A DNA stretch of 64,000 nucleotides, from the NCBI RefSeq assembly GCF_001522545.3, contig NC_031799.1, positions 43,610,250-43,674,249 of the forward strand. Direction: 5' to 3'. This document shows, in pieces, positions 39,201 to 50,590 of the stretch (positions are counted from its first letter, which is position 1; each line of letters opens with the position of its first letter). This DNA is from Parus major. Lineage: Eukaryota; Chordata; Aves; Passeriformes; Paridae. The position numbers and the translations under genes are program-made. The notes below the pieces were generated by a model. It was not told the DNA's origin. It made no database searches and saw only the letters and a program-made list of their open reading frames with translations.

Positions 39201-40736
39201 ATTTTGTCTGACAGTGCTCATGATCTGTTTGCTGGTGTTTGATTTACAGTGGGTTTGGCTTGTAAGACAAACTTGTTCCATGGTGTGGTGCATTGTATCA
39301 GAGAAATTAAGATTTATTTTTGCTTTTTGGTTTGTTGTGTGGAGTATTTGCCACTTGCCCACAGCAACTTTAAAGCAAAACTAGACAAGCTCAGGAAAAA
39401 TATTGTAGGGAAGTCTGCTCCCTGTTCAGTAAGGAGTATTTTCTCCTGAACTGGTGTGTCATTTATGACAGCAGATCATTTCGACAGAGACATATGGCGC
39501 ATGTGAGAGACCATTGTGCACCTTTGTACCAGTCAGACGTAAGCCCCTTTGAGCAGGAATAATGCTGGCTTTACCTTTTATCCCAAAGCTCTCATTCATC
39601 CATTCATTCATTTATTTTTAATCACCTGCTAGTATTCTGACTGTGGTCGATATTGCAGATCACTATTGGTCTGTCTGCTTGGTCAAAAATAAGGCTTGAG
39701 TAAAGCTAGACATCCGTTTTTGTCCTAACAGCAGGAACACAAATCCACATCTGTAAAGCGTCAACACAGAATGCGCCTCTGTTTCGGAGCTCCTTACGTA
39801 ACATTTCCCCAGCAGAGCACTCAGCAATGCTCTCTGCCAAGCTTGAGCAAGGCTAGAAAGCATCAGTAGCTCCAGCCCAAACATTAGCCCAAACATGCTA
39901 CTAACACCTTTATAAAAGTGAAATATCTCCAATGAATGAGATCAGTAACAAGTTGTCATCACTGAGCAAGCTGCCACCCTAGAGAGACAAGTTCCTTTGT
40001 TGGTCACAAAGGGATACAAGTTGAAACTCCACATTTCTCTCACACAAAGCACTGCTGATTGTTGATATTGCTGTGCTTTAGGAGGAGCACTGGAGTCTGA
40101 ACTTTATGACCAGAGCTCAAAACCTGTCTTCATTTCCATTGGTGATATAATTACAAGCCAAGCTCATATCTCAAATGTAGAAGAGTATTTTGAAATTTCT
40201 CCTGTAAAGACAGCTGAGAGATAAATTTACATGGGACCAGAGGGATATTGGATATGAAAACAATCCAAAAAAGAAAATTAAAAAATTTTAAAAAAAAAAA
40301 AATTCTAGTAATACCTGTAAAAATGTCTTTCATTCCAGCTGTCTTTGCAAAACCTCCAAAGCATTTGCAAATTCATGTTATTACCTTACCACACTGCATT
40401 TTTATTTCCAGCAAATGCTCTGTTTGTCAACTGTGAAGTTGTTTCTTAGATATTATTCTTCTTGCCTTAAAAAAAAAAAAAAAAGTTGACTTTTGACTGT
40501 AATTCTGTAATTGTTCTCATCCCCAGTATTGTGATAATTGTTCTCATCACCCAGTATTGTGGTCTAGTCCTGTTCTCCTCGCAGTCAATAATGAGTCTGC
40601 CTGAAGTGTGGTGGCTGTGTCTCGGTGTGGCTGTGTGCATCTGTGCAGTGGTTTGTAGCATGACAGCTGTTGAGTGTGTGTTCCTTGCCTAGCCACCCTC
40701 CATGTTATGACTTTCTCTGTTTTTGTCCCTTTCTAG
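36273..40736 (+). other. NRG1: NRG1 intron before the transmembrane exon
   Basis: This intron of 4.5 kb is very AT-rich from 36.3 to 37.7 kb, more GC-rich at about 37.8-38.5 kb, and pyrimidine-rich at 38.9-39.18 kb. It contains a nearly exact tandem duplication at 40508-40562. No exon or named repeat is recognised within it. The acceptor region ends 'tccctttctag'. Confidence 0.75.
40508..40562. repeat. Two-copy tandem duplication of about 27 bp
   Basis: The word taattgttctcatc followed by cccagtattgtg occurs at 40508-40534 and again at 40535-40562 with one inserted base. The copies abut. It could be a real recent duplication or polymorphic slippage. Confidence 0.85.
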
Positions 40737-40839
40737 AAGCTGAGGAACTGTACCAGAAACGGGTGCTGACCATAACTGGCATTTGCATTGCTCTTCTAGT
40801 AGTTGGCATCATGTGTGTGGTGGCCTACTGCAAAACCAA
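40737..40839 (+). CDS. NRG1: NRG1 transmembrane exon
   Basis: This exon codes the end of the stalk and the single membrane-spanning segment of pro-neuregulin. The first two bases complete lysine (alpha2, beta2) or glutamate (beta1), then AEELYQKR leads to the hydrophobic run VLTITGICIALLVVGIMC and on to VVAYCKTK. A dibasic KR precedes the membrane segment, and the lysine-rich stop-transfer sequence is completed by the next exon. The length of 103 bp leaves two bases (AA) for the next codon. The donor is gtaaaa. This segment is nearly invariant among vertebrates. The acceptor is of the NAGNAG form (tag|aag), whose second site would delete only one codon; AAG is a poor acceptor and is probably little used. 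Confidence 0.97.
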
Positions 40840-42538
40840 GTAAAATTTTCTCTTCTATTTCGTACCTGTGGTTTTTGGTCAGGGCCTTCCCAGTTGACTA
40901 TAGCTTTTCTGGGCCTAAGGTTGTATCTGGGTTTCTCTAGAGGTGAGCTTAAGAGACAAGCTTGTGACCAGGGTATTCTGGTTCAAGCCAGATGAATGTG
41001 GGTCTCCATGTCCACCAGCAGTGCAAAATTAAGAAAGGCATCTGAAAGGTTTCTCAATCTTCAAATGTAATTTGCAAATTTTTGTCTTCTTTTTGTTTGC
41101 TTTCTTTTCTATCACCCATTTCAGCTGTTTTCCTCAGCTGAAAATGAACAAACTCCAACACTGGAATCATGATGCTTTCCAGCAGTAATTTTTATATATA
41201 AGCCTGATTTGTTTGTACTTGAGTCACAATTAATGATGCTAAAAGTTACTATACAGCAAAGGCCAAAAAATTGGACACAAAAGTGCTCTCAATGCAAAAG
41301 TGGACATTCTGTGAGTCTCTAAATTACTGGGGGTGACTCTCAAACATGCATGAGGCACTCTGGACTATAAATTACACAGACCATCAGCAGAATTGCTGCT
41401 GCCAAAACTTCTGGCTGTCCATATAAATCTCCCCACCAAAACACAGAAAACCCTTATCATAAATATTCCACACTTGTATAAACCTGATTTACTGTTTCAG
41501 GGCCTGATTGGCAGTTGGACTGTTGGTTTTTGCTGTAAGCCCCACCAATAATGGATGTGTTAAAAGTGGGGGAGGAGAGAGATCATTTGTTCCTCTCAGT
41601 TAGAATCCAAACACATACACACAACTGCTCCCACAGTGGTCAGTAGGGAACAACTGAAACAGTCACAAAAAAAAATCAGATCAATTAGTGCTTTTAGAAA
41701 TCACATCCCCATGTATTTCAACAAACATAGTCAGGATCCTGAAGTATGGTTTTCTGCAGAATCCATCAGGGGTTTTTTGCCCCAGACATCAGCAATCACT
41801 GTGAACCAAAAGTTAAATGTTTTCAAAAACAGTTGATGAGAATGCCATGTCAGGGCATGAGCCTCCAAACACAGCAGTAATGCCAGACTGTGAGGTGATT
41901 TGCATATGCTCTTTTCTCTAAATAGCGGAAAACTCAGAAACAAGGAGAAATCTTGGAGTGGTGTTAGGAGAACAACCAATGTAATAGCTTTCATTTCGTG
42001 GATCTCCTTGCAAGAAATACTGCTGATAAATTGCCAAGGCAATATCTTCAGTCACTGAGTCTTAATTCAGAGGTACTTTATTTGCAAATCATTTACATGA
42101 AGATACAAGCTTCTTAAGTACCCACTAGCTTTCCCATTATTCTTTCATGTCAGTTTTGTGGAGTAATTTCTTTTTTTAGTTAGTGTCCTTTTACTACAGG
42201 ATAAACAACACAGATCAAAGCATGCAAATTCAAATACATTGGTCACTGAAGGTGGGAAGTAATGCAGTTTTCTAGGGATGGATTCCTGGGTTACATGTGC
42301 CAGGATTTCAGTCCTGTAGATGACAAACTCAAACTCCTTCTCTAGGACTCGCTTTCTCTACTGTATTAAGGAATTCCCATTGTTCTCAGCTCCCAAGGTC
42401 TCCAGAGCCTCATGAAGGGGAGCTGTGAAATCAAGTTAAAACCTTGCTTGAGTGCTGCTTCTGAGCCCAGCAGGTCTTTGGGTAGCTCAAATGTCTCCTG
42501 ACACAGTGCTCTCTATATACCTGAACTGCTTATGTGTC

Positions 42539-42563
42539 CTAAGATGATAGGTTATCATCTTAG
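42539..42563. repeat. Perfect 11-bp inverted repeat, 3-nt loop
   Basis: ctaagatgata (42539-42549) and tatcatcttag (42553-42563) are perfect reverse complements with the loop ggt. The word ggttatcatc recurs at about 42579-42588, so the right arm is partly duplicated downstream. No known element family was recognised. Confidence 0.65.
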
Positions 42564-43242
42564 CGTGAAGCTAAGCCTGGTTATCATCAAAGCATAAAGC
42601 CTACATGAACTACAGATTGTATCCTTCTGAGACAGCAGCATTTCCAAGACAGAGGTATCTGCCTAGGCCAGTCATGTGATGTGATACAAGTTAAGCATTT
42701 TCCACTATCCAGCCACATACACACAGAGAAAATATGTAAAATGCCGTGTGTCAAGTCATGTTTCCATTGTCTTTAAGCTTTCATGACTATTGGGCTTCAA
42801 CACATTTATTGCCCTCCCTCACTCCTCTGTTTTTTGCAAAGCTTGGAATAGTCCCCTTGAGTTCAAAACAGGATTGAAAATAGTTATCTTACACTGTCCT
42901 ACCCTGCCATGACTATCTGCACTTCTGCATATGGCTTAGTATGTATTTTAGTTTTTGCCACAGCCAAAGTCATATGCATTCCAGAGTGTGTTTGAGCCTG
43001 CATCCTCCCTTCACTGCCCTGGATTATGTGACAGTATGGTGGAAGTTCTCCAGTGTAATGGGAGAAAATGGGGTAATATTTATAAATTAAGTCTGAAATT
43101 GAATAGCCCTTTCTCTGGTTATTTATTTTGGTGTTTTAATTAGTGTGTTTTGCATAGCCAGGTTTTACTATGCTGTAAGTTTTACTGCTGACACTTTGTA
43201 ATGATCTTCTGAAAAGTTCTTCTGAGGAGAGCTGGAAGGATT

Positions 43243-43646
43243 ATAGAATCACAGAATCATTTAGGTTGGAAAAGACCTTTGAGATTGGATCCAGCCTTTG
43301 ACTGACCACCATCTTATCAACTAGACCATGGCACTAAGTGTCATGACCAGTCATTTCTTGAACACCCCCGAAAAGGGTGACTTCACCACTCCTCTGGGAA
43401 GTCCATTCCAATGCTTAATAACCCTTTACATGAAGAAATTCCTCCTGATGTCCAACCTGAACCTCTCCTGGCACAGCTTGAGCCATTTCTTCTTTATCCT
43501 GTTGATACTTGCCTGGGAGAAGAGGCTGACCCTCACCTAGTTACAGCCTCTTTTCAGGCAGCTGTAGAGTGATGAGGTAACCCTGAGCCTCCTTTTCTCC
43601 AGGCTGAACAGCCCCAGCTCCCACAGCCACTCCTCCTAGGACTTAT
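43243..43646 (-). mobile_element. CR1 LINE 3' fragment, antisense
   Basis: This is a CR1 copy inserted in the opposite direction to NRG1. Its 3' terminus lies at the left: 'atagaatcacagaatcat' followed by 'ttaggttggaaaagacct' is the typical reversed CR1 end. It continues with the recognisable 'ccattccaatgcttaataaccctt', 'aaattcctcctgatgtccaacctgaacctc' and, near the right, 'cttttctccaggctgaacagccccagctc' regions. It is truncated at its 5' side near 'cctcctaggactta' and carries no intact open frame. It is less diverged than the copy at 12.7 kb, so probably younger. Confidence 0.95.
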
Positions 43647-44464
43647 ACGTTGTTAGTAAGTGGGAAACAGCAGCTAAGGACAGGAAACAGTAGAAGCATC
43701 AAAGTCAGTCAGAGATCATGTCATTAGTACATGGATAGTTCTACTAAATGCATTTGCAGCCATGGCATCCACCTGGTAATCATTAGGCTTCAGAGCAAAT
43801 CAGATGTTGCTTAAACAAAACCTTCCAGAGCTGCCAGAAAGTCTGCAGGCTCAGGCCTATCCCATATACTCTCACTTTGGATTTCTAAGGCTTCCTCTGC
43901 AGTCTTCTTAAGACACTCCTATATTTGAAGTACACGGTTGAGGCAGGGGATGAATCCACCAAAAAAAATCCTTAACTGCCACATCACAAAGACCATGTTC
44001 CAGTGTCTGCAAGCAAGCCCTGAGACACAGACGCTTTGGCTCCCTGTGGTGAATAAAGAGGCATAACTCAATGGGCTGTCAGAAACTTTGCCTTGGCCCA
44101 TGTGAGGGTGTCAAGGTGTCTGGGTTAAAATCTCACCCCCTCCCTTCTGAGTGCAAAAAAGAGCTACTCCAGAGACAGAGCATTGCTTAGAACAGGCTTC
44201 CCTTTTCCTCTCACTTATTCCTGTCCCCCTGTGTCCTGCTGACTCCTGGAAGGGATCCCAAATATCTTTCCCCCTATGCAGGTCCCCACAGCTCCAGCTG
44301 CAATTAGACCTGTGGTTTTCGGAGTTACTCTAAGGTCTAGCAGCAGTGGAGAAAACACTGGTAAAAAAAAGTGATGCTATATTATTATCACCAACATCAA
44401 TGTGCTGAAAGGTGCATCTGCTTTCCTTTTGTCTGTTAAAATTGTTTCCATGTTTCGTGCACAG

Positions 44465-44591
44465 GAAGCAGAGGAAAAAGTTGCACGACCGGCTTCGGCA
44501 GAGCCTGCGCTCGGAAAGGAACAACGTGATGAACATGGCCAATGGGCCACACCACCCCAACCCACCGCCGGATAACGTCCAGCTCGTGAAT
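44465..44591 (+). CDS. NRG1: NRG1 first cytoplasmic exon
   Basis: This exon codes the juxtamembrane part of the cytoplasmic tail. The first base completes lysine, giving a strongly basic start KQRKKLHDRLRQSLRSERNN, then MNMANGPHHPNPPPDN and VQLVN. Basic residues next to the membrane act as a stop-transfer and, in mammals, as nuclear-localisation signal for the released intracellular domain. The acceptor is 'tttcgtgcacag' and the donor gtaggt. The exon is 127 bp and ends on a codon boundary. If the donor is not used the frame reads VGFTARASA and stops at 44619-44621. Only 514 bases of intron separate it from the next exon. Confidence 0.97.
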
Positions 44592-45105
44592 GTAGGTTTC
44601 ACTGCACGTGCTTCAGCCTAGGCTGCCAGTGCCACAGGAAAGCTCACCCCACAGATTTTAAACTGCTACAGGCTGGTGACTGATTTCTCTTGGCTTTCTC
44701 CACACAGAAAAAATTGCTATCGCAGACTGCTGCCATCTTCTCCATCAGAGAATAGTATTTTTGGTGTATCTGATGGTAATGGAAGGTTGCTTTTCCACAT
44801 GTCTGTCTATTGGGACTTCCCATTCCCTTGTTAAATACATTTTTATAGCTTGATTGGGATGCAGACCTTTACTACTTTCCTCATTTGTCTCCTCCTATTT
44901 TGAGTCTAGATGGGCTATGTACACAGAGGTCTACATGAACGTACTCAAGTGTGTCAGTATGGTTTCTACATATATTTAAGTGACAAAATTTGTACTTTGA
45001 CACATATAAAAGGCTGAAATCTGGGAAAGAGGGATTGGGAATTATGTCTACAAATGTGCTGTGAATTACAGTTTGTAAACCTGAGGTTTTTCTGGGTTTT
45101 TTCAG

Positions 45106-45236
45106 CAGTACGTTTCGAAAAATGTAATCTCCAGTGAGCACGTCATCGAGCGAGAAACAGAGACCTCGTTTTCTACAAGCCATTACACCTCAACAACGCA
45201 TCACTCTGTGACGGTCACCCAGACACCTAGCCACAG
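45106..45236 (+). CDS. NRG1: NRG1 second cytoplasmic exon
   Basis: This exon codes QYVSKNVISSEHVIERETE, then TSFSTSHYTSTTHHSVTVTQ and TPSH, ending with two bases of a serine codon. It is rich in Ser/Thr, as in other vertebrates. The donor is gtactg at 45237; reading through it would replace the serine with arginine and end at TGA after YWMGKANSSCSI. The acceptor lies in a tandem form, cag|cag at 45103-45108. Using the second site would drop just the first glutamine. I chose the first site because human NRG1 includes glutamine here. The exon is 131 bp. Confidence 0.96.
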
Positions 45237-45745
45237 GTACTGGATGGGGAAAGCAAATAGCAGCTGTAGTATCTGATCTGTTGCTGTTGCAACACCAAAA
45301 AGAAGTATAAAACAACAAACCAGGGAAGATCTGTGCTCTCTTCATAGTGTTTTCATTTTAAGACTAACAATATTTGATGTCATATCACCCAACTAATTAT
45401 CTTCTCAGGAATTTACAAAGACCTTTATTATCCAGGTGGCATTCCAGTAGAGTCACCGTGAATTTTAGCATATGCAAATTGCTAAATCAGTGACAGTTCT
45501 GATGACTGGAACTCCTCCTCCTTCCCTCGCCTTTTATCCATACATGCAAAATCACCTTGATGCCTGTGGATTCGTACAATATGCTAAACTCTGAAGCTCC
45601 AGTTAGCAACCCCAAGGTTATGCAGCAGATCCTGAGTGGCGACAGAGCCCCTCTTTTCCCTGGTTAAACTTCTGCTCATACACATTTGCCACCAAAGCCC
45701 ACTCTCACTCTCTCCCTTTCTCTTTTCCTGGTTGCTGCTCTCCAG

Positions 45746-45949
45746 CTGGAGTAATGGCCACACTGAAAGCATCCTCTCTGAAAGCCACTCGGTGCTCATC
45801 AGCTCCTCCATGGAGAACAGCAGGCACGCCAGCCCAGCAGGGCCCCGCGGCCGTCTCAACGGCATCGGCGGGCCACGAGAAGGCAACAGCTTCCTCCGGC
45901 ATGCGAGAGAGACCCCCGATTCCTACCGAGACTCTCCTCACAGTGAAAG
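45746..45949 (+). CDS. NRG1: NRG1 third cytoplasmic exon
   Basis: This exon codes the tail segment that starts SWSNGHTESILSESHSVLIS and continues through SMENSRHASPAGPRGRLNGI, GGPREGNSFLRHARETPDSY and RDSPHSER. It is one codon shorter than the human exon by my comparison (AGPRG against TGGPRG). The acceptor is 'ctgctctccag' and the donor gtagga at 45950. It is 204 bp, starts after two bases of a split serine codon and ends two bases into an arginine codon completed by the terminal exon. In mammals a so-called b-type tail can follow this exon; no sequence for it was recognised in the next intron. Confidence 0.96.
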
Positions 45950-48900
45950 GTAGGACACACCACCTCATTGCTTTCAGGTGGCAAGACCTGGTGTTTTCCC
46001 AGATGGTTTCAAAGCTTGGGAGCACAGGAGAAAATGCAACAGTGCAAGTGTTCACGTAGGGCATGCATCTCCTTATTCATAAAGGTGGAGAGCTTAGTAG
46101 TAGTTTAAAGTCCACCAAAAGCATTTCTTCCCTTTTTCCCATCCCAGCATCTGCTGGATTTAGTCCTATTAGCCAGCAGTTCACACTTGGAAAAGCTCCA
46201 TTGGAGTAATTAGTCAGAAATTTCCATTGTAAACTATAAACAGAACTTTGCCTAATTACCAATTTCTTAGAAGATGTAAGTGAGAAAAATGAGAGATTTT
46301 TGGGAGAAAGTAATGTATTGGTCCACAGGAGGAGGGCACTAAGGACTCCTAAGAAGTACATAAATTATGCCGCCACCTAACTTCTGGAATATTCCAGCTC
46401 CTCAACCCTTTAAAAACTCCCCTTAACCCTTTATTAATAAAAGCAAGGAACACAAAGTGCAAGCCAGAGGGACTCAGGCCATTATTAAATGAGGAACATT
46501 TATAAATAAAGCTGGCCAGGAGTTTTCCAACCACGTAATTTTTTCTCTGAAAAGGCTGGTTCATCAGTTCCTGAGATCTGCCTAGAAGTACATCAGTTGC
46601 CAAAAAACTTCTACTGAAAAAATCCTTCACAGGCTAGAATTCTACTTCAAGATGGCCCCAGAATAGCAAAAGAAAGATTGAAAAGAAGCAAGACATTTAA
46701 AAAGAGCTTTTCTCCCAGGAATCCTAGGCAGAAGAAAAGGAAAACAAAATGTTATGGACCAGTTATCTGAGCACTCCTAAATCACAAGGAATTTGGCCTT
46801 GTGGAGTGTCCATGATGCCAGAAATGCAACCAGGCAATCCCCAAGGAGTATGAGTTGTGTAGGAGACAAATCGTGGCTTTCAGAAAAATGATTGTGCAAG
46901 TACAGCAAACACCATTTCTGCTGTACTCCCTCTGCCACACCAACAACTGCTAAGCAGCAGGAAGAGGGTCCACTGAGGAAGGACCCTGAGTGTAGTACCA
47001 CTAAGGATAATAAACTAGCCTTCTCATTAAAAATTATGTGTTATTTACCATGGAATTTAATTTGAAGATACGTGGCTCACATGACATAAACAGCCATGGC
47101 TCCAATCCAGCAGAGCACTTTGACAAGATTATCTTTTAATCGTGCAAGTAGGCCCACTGAAATCAGCAAGATTACTCACATGGGTAGAGCTCAGCATGTG
47201 CTTAAGTGCTTTGCTGGATCAGGACCTGTAACAGTAAATACCATGTTGTCTCCTGCCTGGGAACCGAGCAGGATGCACAGCCACACGCCTGCCAATGGTG
47301 AGTATTACAGTTTAGTATATTTGGGCATCTGCATGTGAGAAATTAAGACCATTCTTGCTGTCTGCCTGCATTGCATGGGACACCCAAAGCATCATTCTAA
47401 TACAAACTGTTTAGATTTAACTGGGGGGGGAGGGGGAAGGGGATGAGGAGAGGGGAGAGCATATTCCTTTTTGTTTCTTTAAGAAGAAAGAAGGCATTTC
47501 ATCAATTATTGTGTCTCTTGAAGGTTGTATTATAGGTCAGAAGCAGCAAAACTTCTGTAATAATTCATCAGGCATTGACAGCCTAGCCTGTGCCTGAAGC
47601 AATCACAAATTTGGAACATCGGAGATGATAGTTCCCTGGGCATTAATTGCAGGCCTCATCTATTTTTAGCAAGCAGGAAATACATGGCCAGTTGTTCCTT
47701 GTGTGTACATAAGGGAGAAAGTGAGAGTTATTTGGAGCTAAAAATTACTCAGAAACATAAAGGAATGTAGGAGCTGACAAATTACTTCCTGAAGCCATCA
47801 AATGTTGCTGTACTGTGAATTGTTAGACCAAGGCTGTACTCCCTCAATTTTCAAATTAAATTGAACAGACATTACAAGGGGTTCTTTTGCGTTACCTCAT
47901 CCATTTGCTGGATCCCATGCCCTGCCACCTGTGTGCACAAGCAGAGGACACAAGCAGTTTTATCTTGGATGTCCTTAGCTGTCTTACAGGAGAGAAGATC
48001 AAAAAACACTGTCTCTGCACAAAAGGCTGGACTATATAATGAAGCTGGCAGCGTATAACTAGTTAATGTGTGCTGGATGGCCATGGGTACGCTCTGATCC
48101 CCTTTCACTGAGCCAGCATTGTTGGCCATGAAGCTGGATAAATCAATCAGCTTTTAACCTTTCTTTCAGGGTGGGCTAGAGCTGCACGAGTTCAGCTCTT
48201 AGCCTCAGATTGCAGACAGCAGCTAGTTAGCACTGCCCTGTTAGGGTGTGGGTGAGCAGACCAGAAATGTGTGAATGCACAACACTCCAGTATGAGTAAC
48301 TTGACACTGCTGGAAGCCTGCACAGTACATTGAACACATTTAACCAACTCAGTGCGTTAACAGAACCAGTTTAGCTAAAATCCAGTGTGCCATAAAGATG
48401 TATATCTGACAGTGGACCAGCTGGGAAAGTAGAAAGGCCTTGGTTTTTCAGACAATGCCTATTAAAAATGTGAAAGGGTTTAAAAGCTCACTTATGGGAG
48501 GAGGAAAAATTACTTAATTCATCCAATGCACAGACCTATTCATTGCCCTTTGCTCAACCAACTTGATTAATTCCCATGCATAACTCCAGGTTTGTATTTT
48601 TCCTTTCTCTTGCTCCTCAGTTCATGTAAATCAATGTGCAATCAATGCGCCTCTAGTGAAATCAATTTATGCTACTGCATGTCTATCCAGAATCTGTCCC
48701 ATTTTCTCCTTTTTCCCGTAACTCCATTTTTATCAAGTGTAACATATGCAACTGAGTCATAGATTGGAAAAGAAAGCTGGATTCAGGATTATTTTGATAA
48801 TTTTAGGCTCAGGTAAATAAGCCACTAGTGGAAAACTAAACAACTACATCAATCATAGCCATATAGCTTTTCTCAATGGGCCTGTGATGAAGCTTAGAAT

Positions 48901-49938
48901 TATTTTAACTTTAGACACAGATGAAATTCAGGCAGGTGAATTTAGGATAAGAATAAAAGCAAAGCCAGACCATGCAAAGTGTCATGCTGGGCACCATGCT
49001 TTTGATCAAGTGGTTTTAGGCAGATCCTCACCTGGCATGAATCCACATGACCTCATAGCATGTCTACTGATTAAAACTAGTTGAGAGCTTCATGTTTTTT
49101 GTTCTGTTTCTTTGGGACAAACCCTGTAATGGCACCTGAGCTTCATTTTCAGAAATCACTTCTGACCACTACCCTTCCCACAGGAACAGGGACAAATTTT
49201 GCAGAGAAATCATGGGCACTAGGCCAGATAATCCTGTCTTTCAGCATTTGTTCCCATATGAGGACAAGTGATACTCTCTGCTTCTTTGCAGATAGATCTA
49301 CCAGCCAGAGTAACTAGCACCCAAGGAATGGAGCAGGACAAATCTGCTGGGATGGTGCTACAAATGCTTCTCTGACTACCCTTGGTGATTAAAATTAGCA
49401 GAATCTGGCTCTATATTTTATCCAAACATTACTTTCCTCCCTAGCCAAGACAGTTTGGTTGCCAGAAGAGGGTGAAGCCCCAAGAGGACTGTCCTTCAGT
49501 TCCCTTCCTTTCTTTCCCCCTGTCTGTTTGCATGTACCCCAGATTCTGGTCAAATCCTTCCAGAAGTGCAGCAGCTGTTTTCCTTTTGAGAAAATACTTG
49601 CAAATGCATTTTGTTTCTGGCAGCCTGTCTGTCTCTGAATCCCATTCCTGGATTCATTCCAGAAAGTTATTCTGGCAAAAAATTTACAGCATCTCTATGG
49701 CTGGGATCTGGGAGTTTTGCTGCGCTCCTCCTGCTTTCAAATGTTTTTGCCCAGAGTCCCAGAAGTCAGCAGTTTATAGGATTAATAGGAACAGGAAAGG
49801 TTCCTTAGTAGCCCTCTGTGAGGATGCTGGGGATCTTAAGGGATCCCTGCCATTTCTCTCCCAGTCTACATGAGCTGCTGTGTTCACAGGTCACTACTGC
49901 TCCTGGGCTCGCAACCTTTCCCCATCTCTTTTCTTCAG
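45950..49938 (+). other. NRG1: NRG1 last intron
   Basis: This intron of 4.0 kb was searched for the alternative b-tail exon known in mammals (beginning HNLIAELRR) and none was seen. A G-rich potential quadruplex lies at 47423-47442. Nothing else is supported. The acceptor is a good pyrimidine tract ending 'ttttcttcag'. Confidence 0.75.
47423..47442 (+). other. G-rich run, potential G-quadruplex
   Basis: Runs of 8, 5 and 4 guanines are separated by one and two bases, and a further GGGG follows at 47452-47455. The run of eight can supply two G-tracts, so a four-tract quadruplex is possible on the sense strand of NRG1. Confidence 0.55.
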
Positions 49939-50590
49939 GTATGTCTCAGCTATGACCACACCAGCTCGCATGTCACCCGTTGATTTTCACACTCCAACTT
50001 CTCCCAAGTCCCGCCCCTCCACAATGTCACCACCGGCTTCCAGCTTGACCGTCTCCATCCCTTCAGTGGCGGTGAGTCCCTTCATAGAAGAGGAGAGACC
50101 CCTGCTCCTGGTGACTCCGCTGCAGCTGCATGAGAAGTATGACCACCACCTTCAGCAATTCAACTCCTTTCACCACAATGCCACCCATGAGAGCAACAGC
50201 CTGCCACCAAGTCCTCTGCGGATCGTGGAGGATGAGGAGTATGAGACCACGCAGGAGTATGAACCAGCACAGGAGCCTCCAAAGAAACTCACCAACAGCC
50301 GGAGGGTCAAAAGAACAAAGCCCAATAGCCACATTTCCAGCAGGGTGGAAGTGGACTCTGACACAAGCTCTGAGAGCAGCAGCTCTGAGACCGAAACCGA
50401 AGATGAAAGAATAGGCGAGGATACACCATTCCTGAGCATACCGAACCCCGGGGCGACCAGTCTGGAGCCAGCCACTGCCTTCCGGCTGCCTGAAACCAGG
50501 ACTAACCCGGCAAATCGCTTCTCCACACCAGAAGAGTTGCAAGCAAGGTTGTCCAGTGTGATAGCTAACCAAGACCCTATTGCTGTATAA
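49939..50590 (+). CDS. NRG1: NRG1 terminal coding exon (a-type tail)
   Basis: This exon codes the last 216 residues of the long a-type cytoplasmic tail. It starts with the arginine completed from the previous exon, then YVSAMTTPARMSPVDFHTPT. Later landmarks are VAVSPFIEEERPLLLVTP, SNSLPPSPLRIVEDEEYE, TTQEYEPAQEPPKKL, RRVKRTKPNSH, a serine/acid patch (DTSSESSSSETETEDE), GEDTPFLSIPNP and the conserved end RLSSVIANQDPIAV before TAA at 50588-50590. In mammals the tail supports sorting, LIM kinase binding and back-signalling after cleavage. Compared with human, the stretches KSRPSTMSPPASS and LQLHEKYDHHLQQ are changed. Long antisense frames over this exon (to 180 codons) are shadows of its GC-richer, codon-biased sequence. 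The frame above 49939 is intronic. Confidence 0.98.

Larger units (their letters stand above)
40840..44464 (+). other. NRG1: NRG1 intron after the transmembrane exon
   Basis: This intron of 3.6 kb, GT-AG, contains an antisense CR1 element at 43243-43646 and a perfect hairpin at 42539-42563. No other feature is recognised. Confidence 0.8.

Noticed and set aside
49472..49873. 133-codon open frame just before the terminal exon
   Set aside because: It lies in the last intron, is not in phase with the NRG1 junction, and shows no conserved protein features.
45950..49938. Alternative b-tail exon of NRG1
   Set aside because: No sequence resembling the mammalian b-tail was seen in any frame; it may be absent in birds or too diverged to see by eye.
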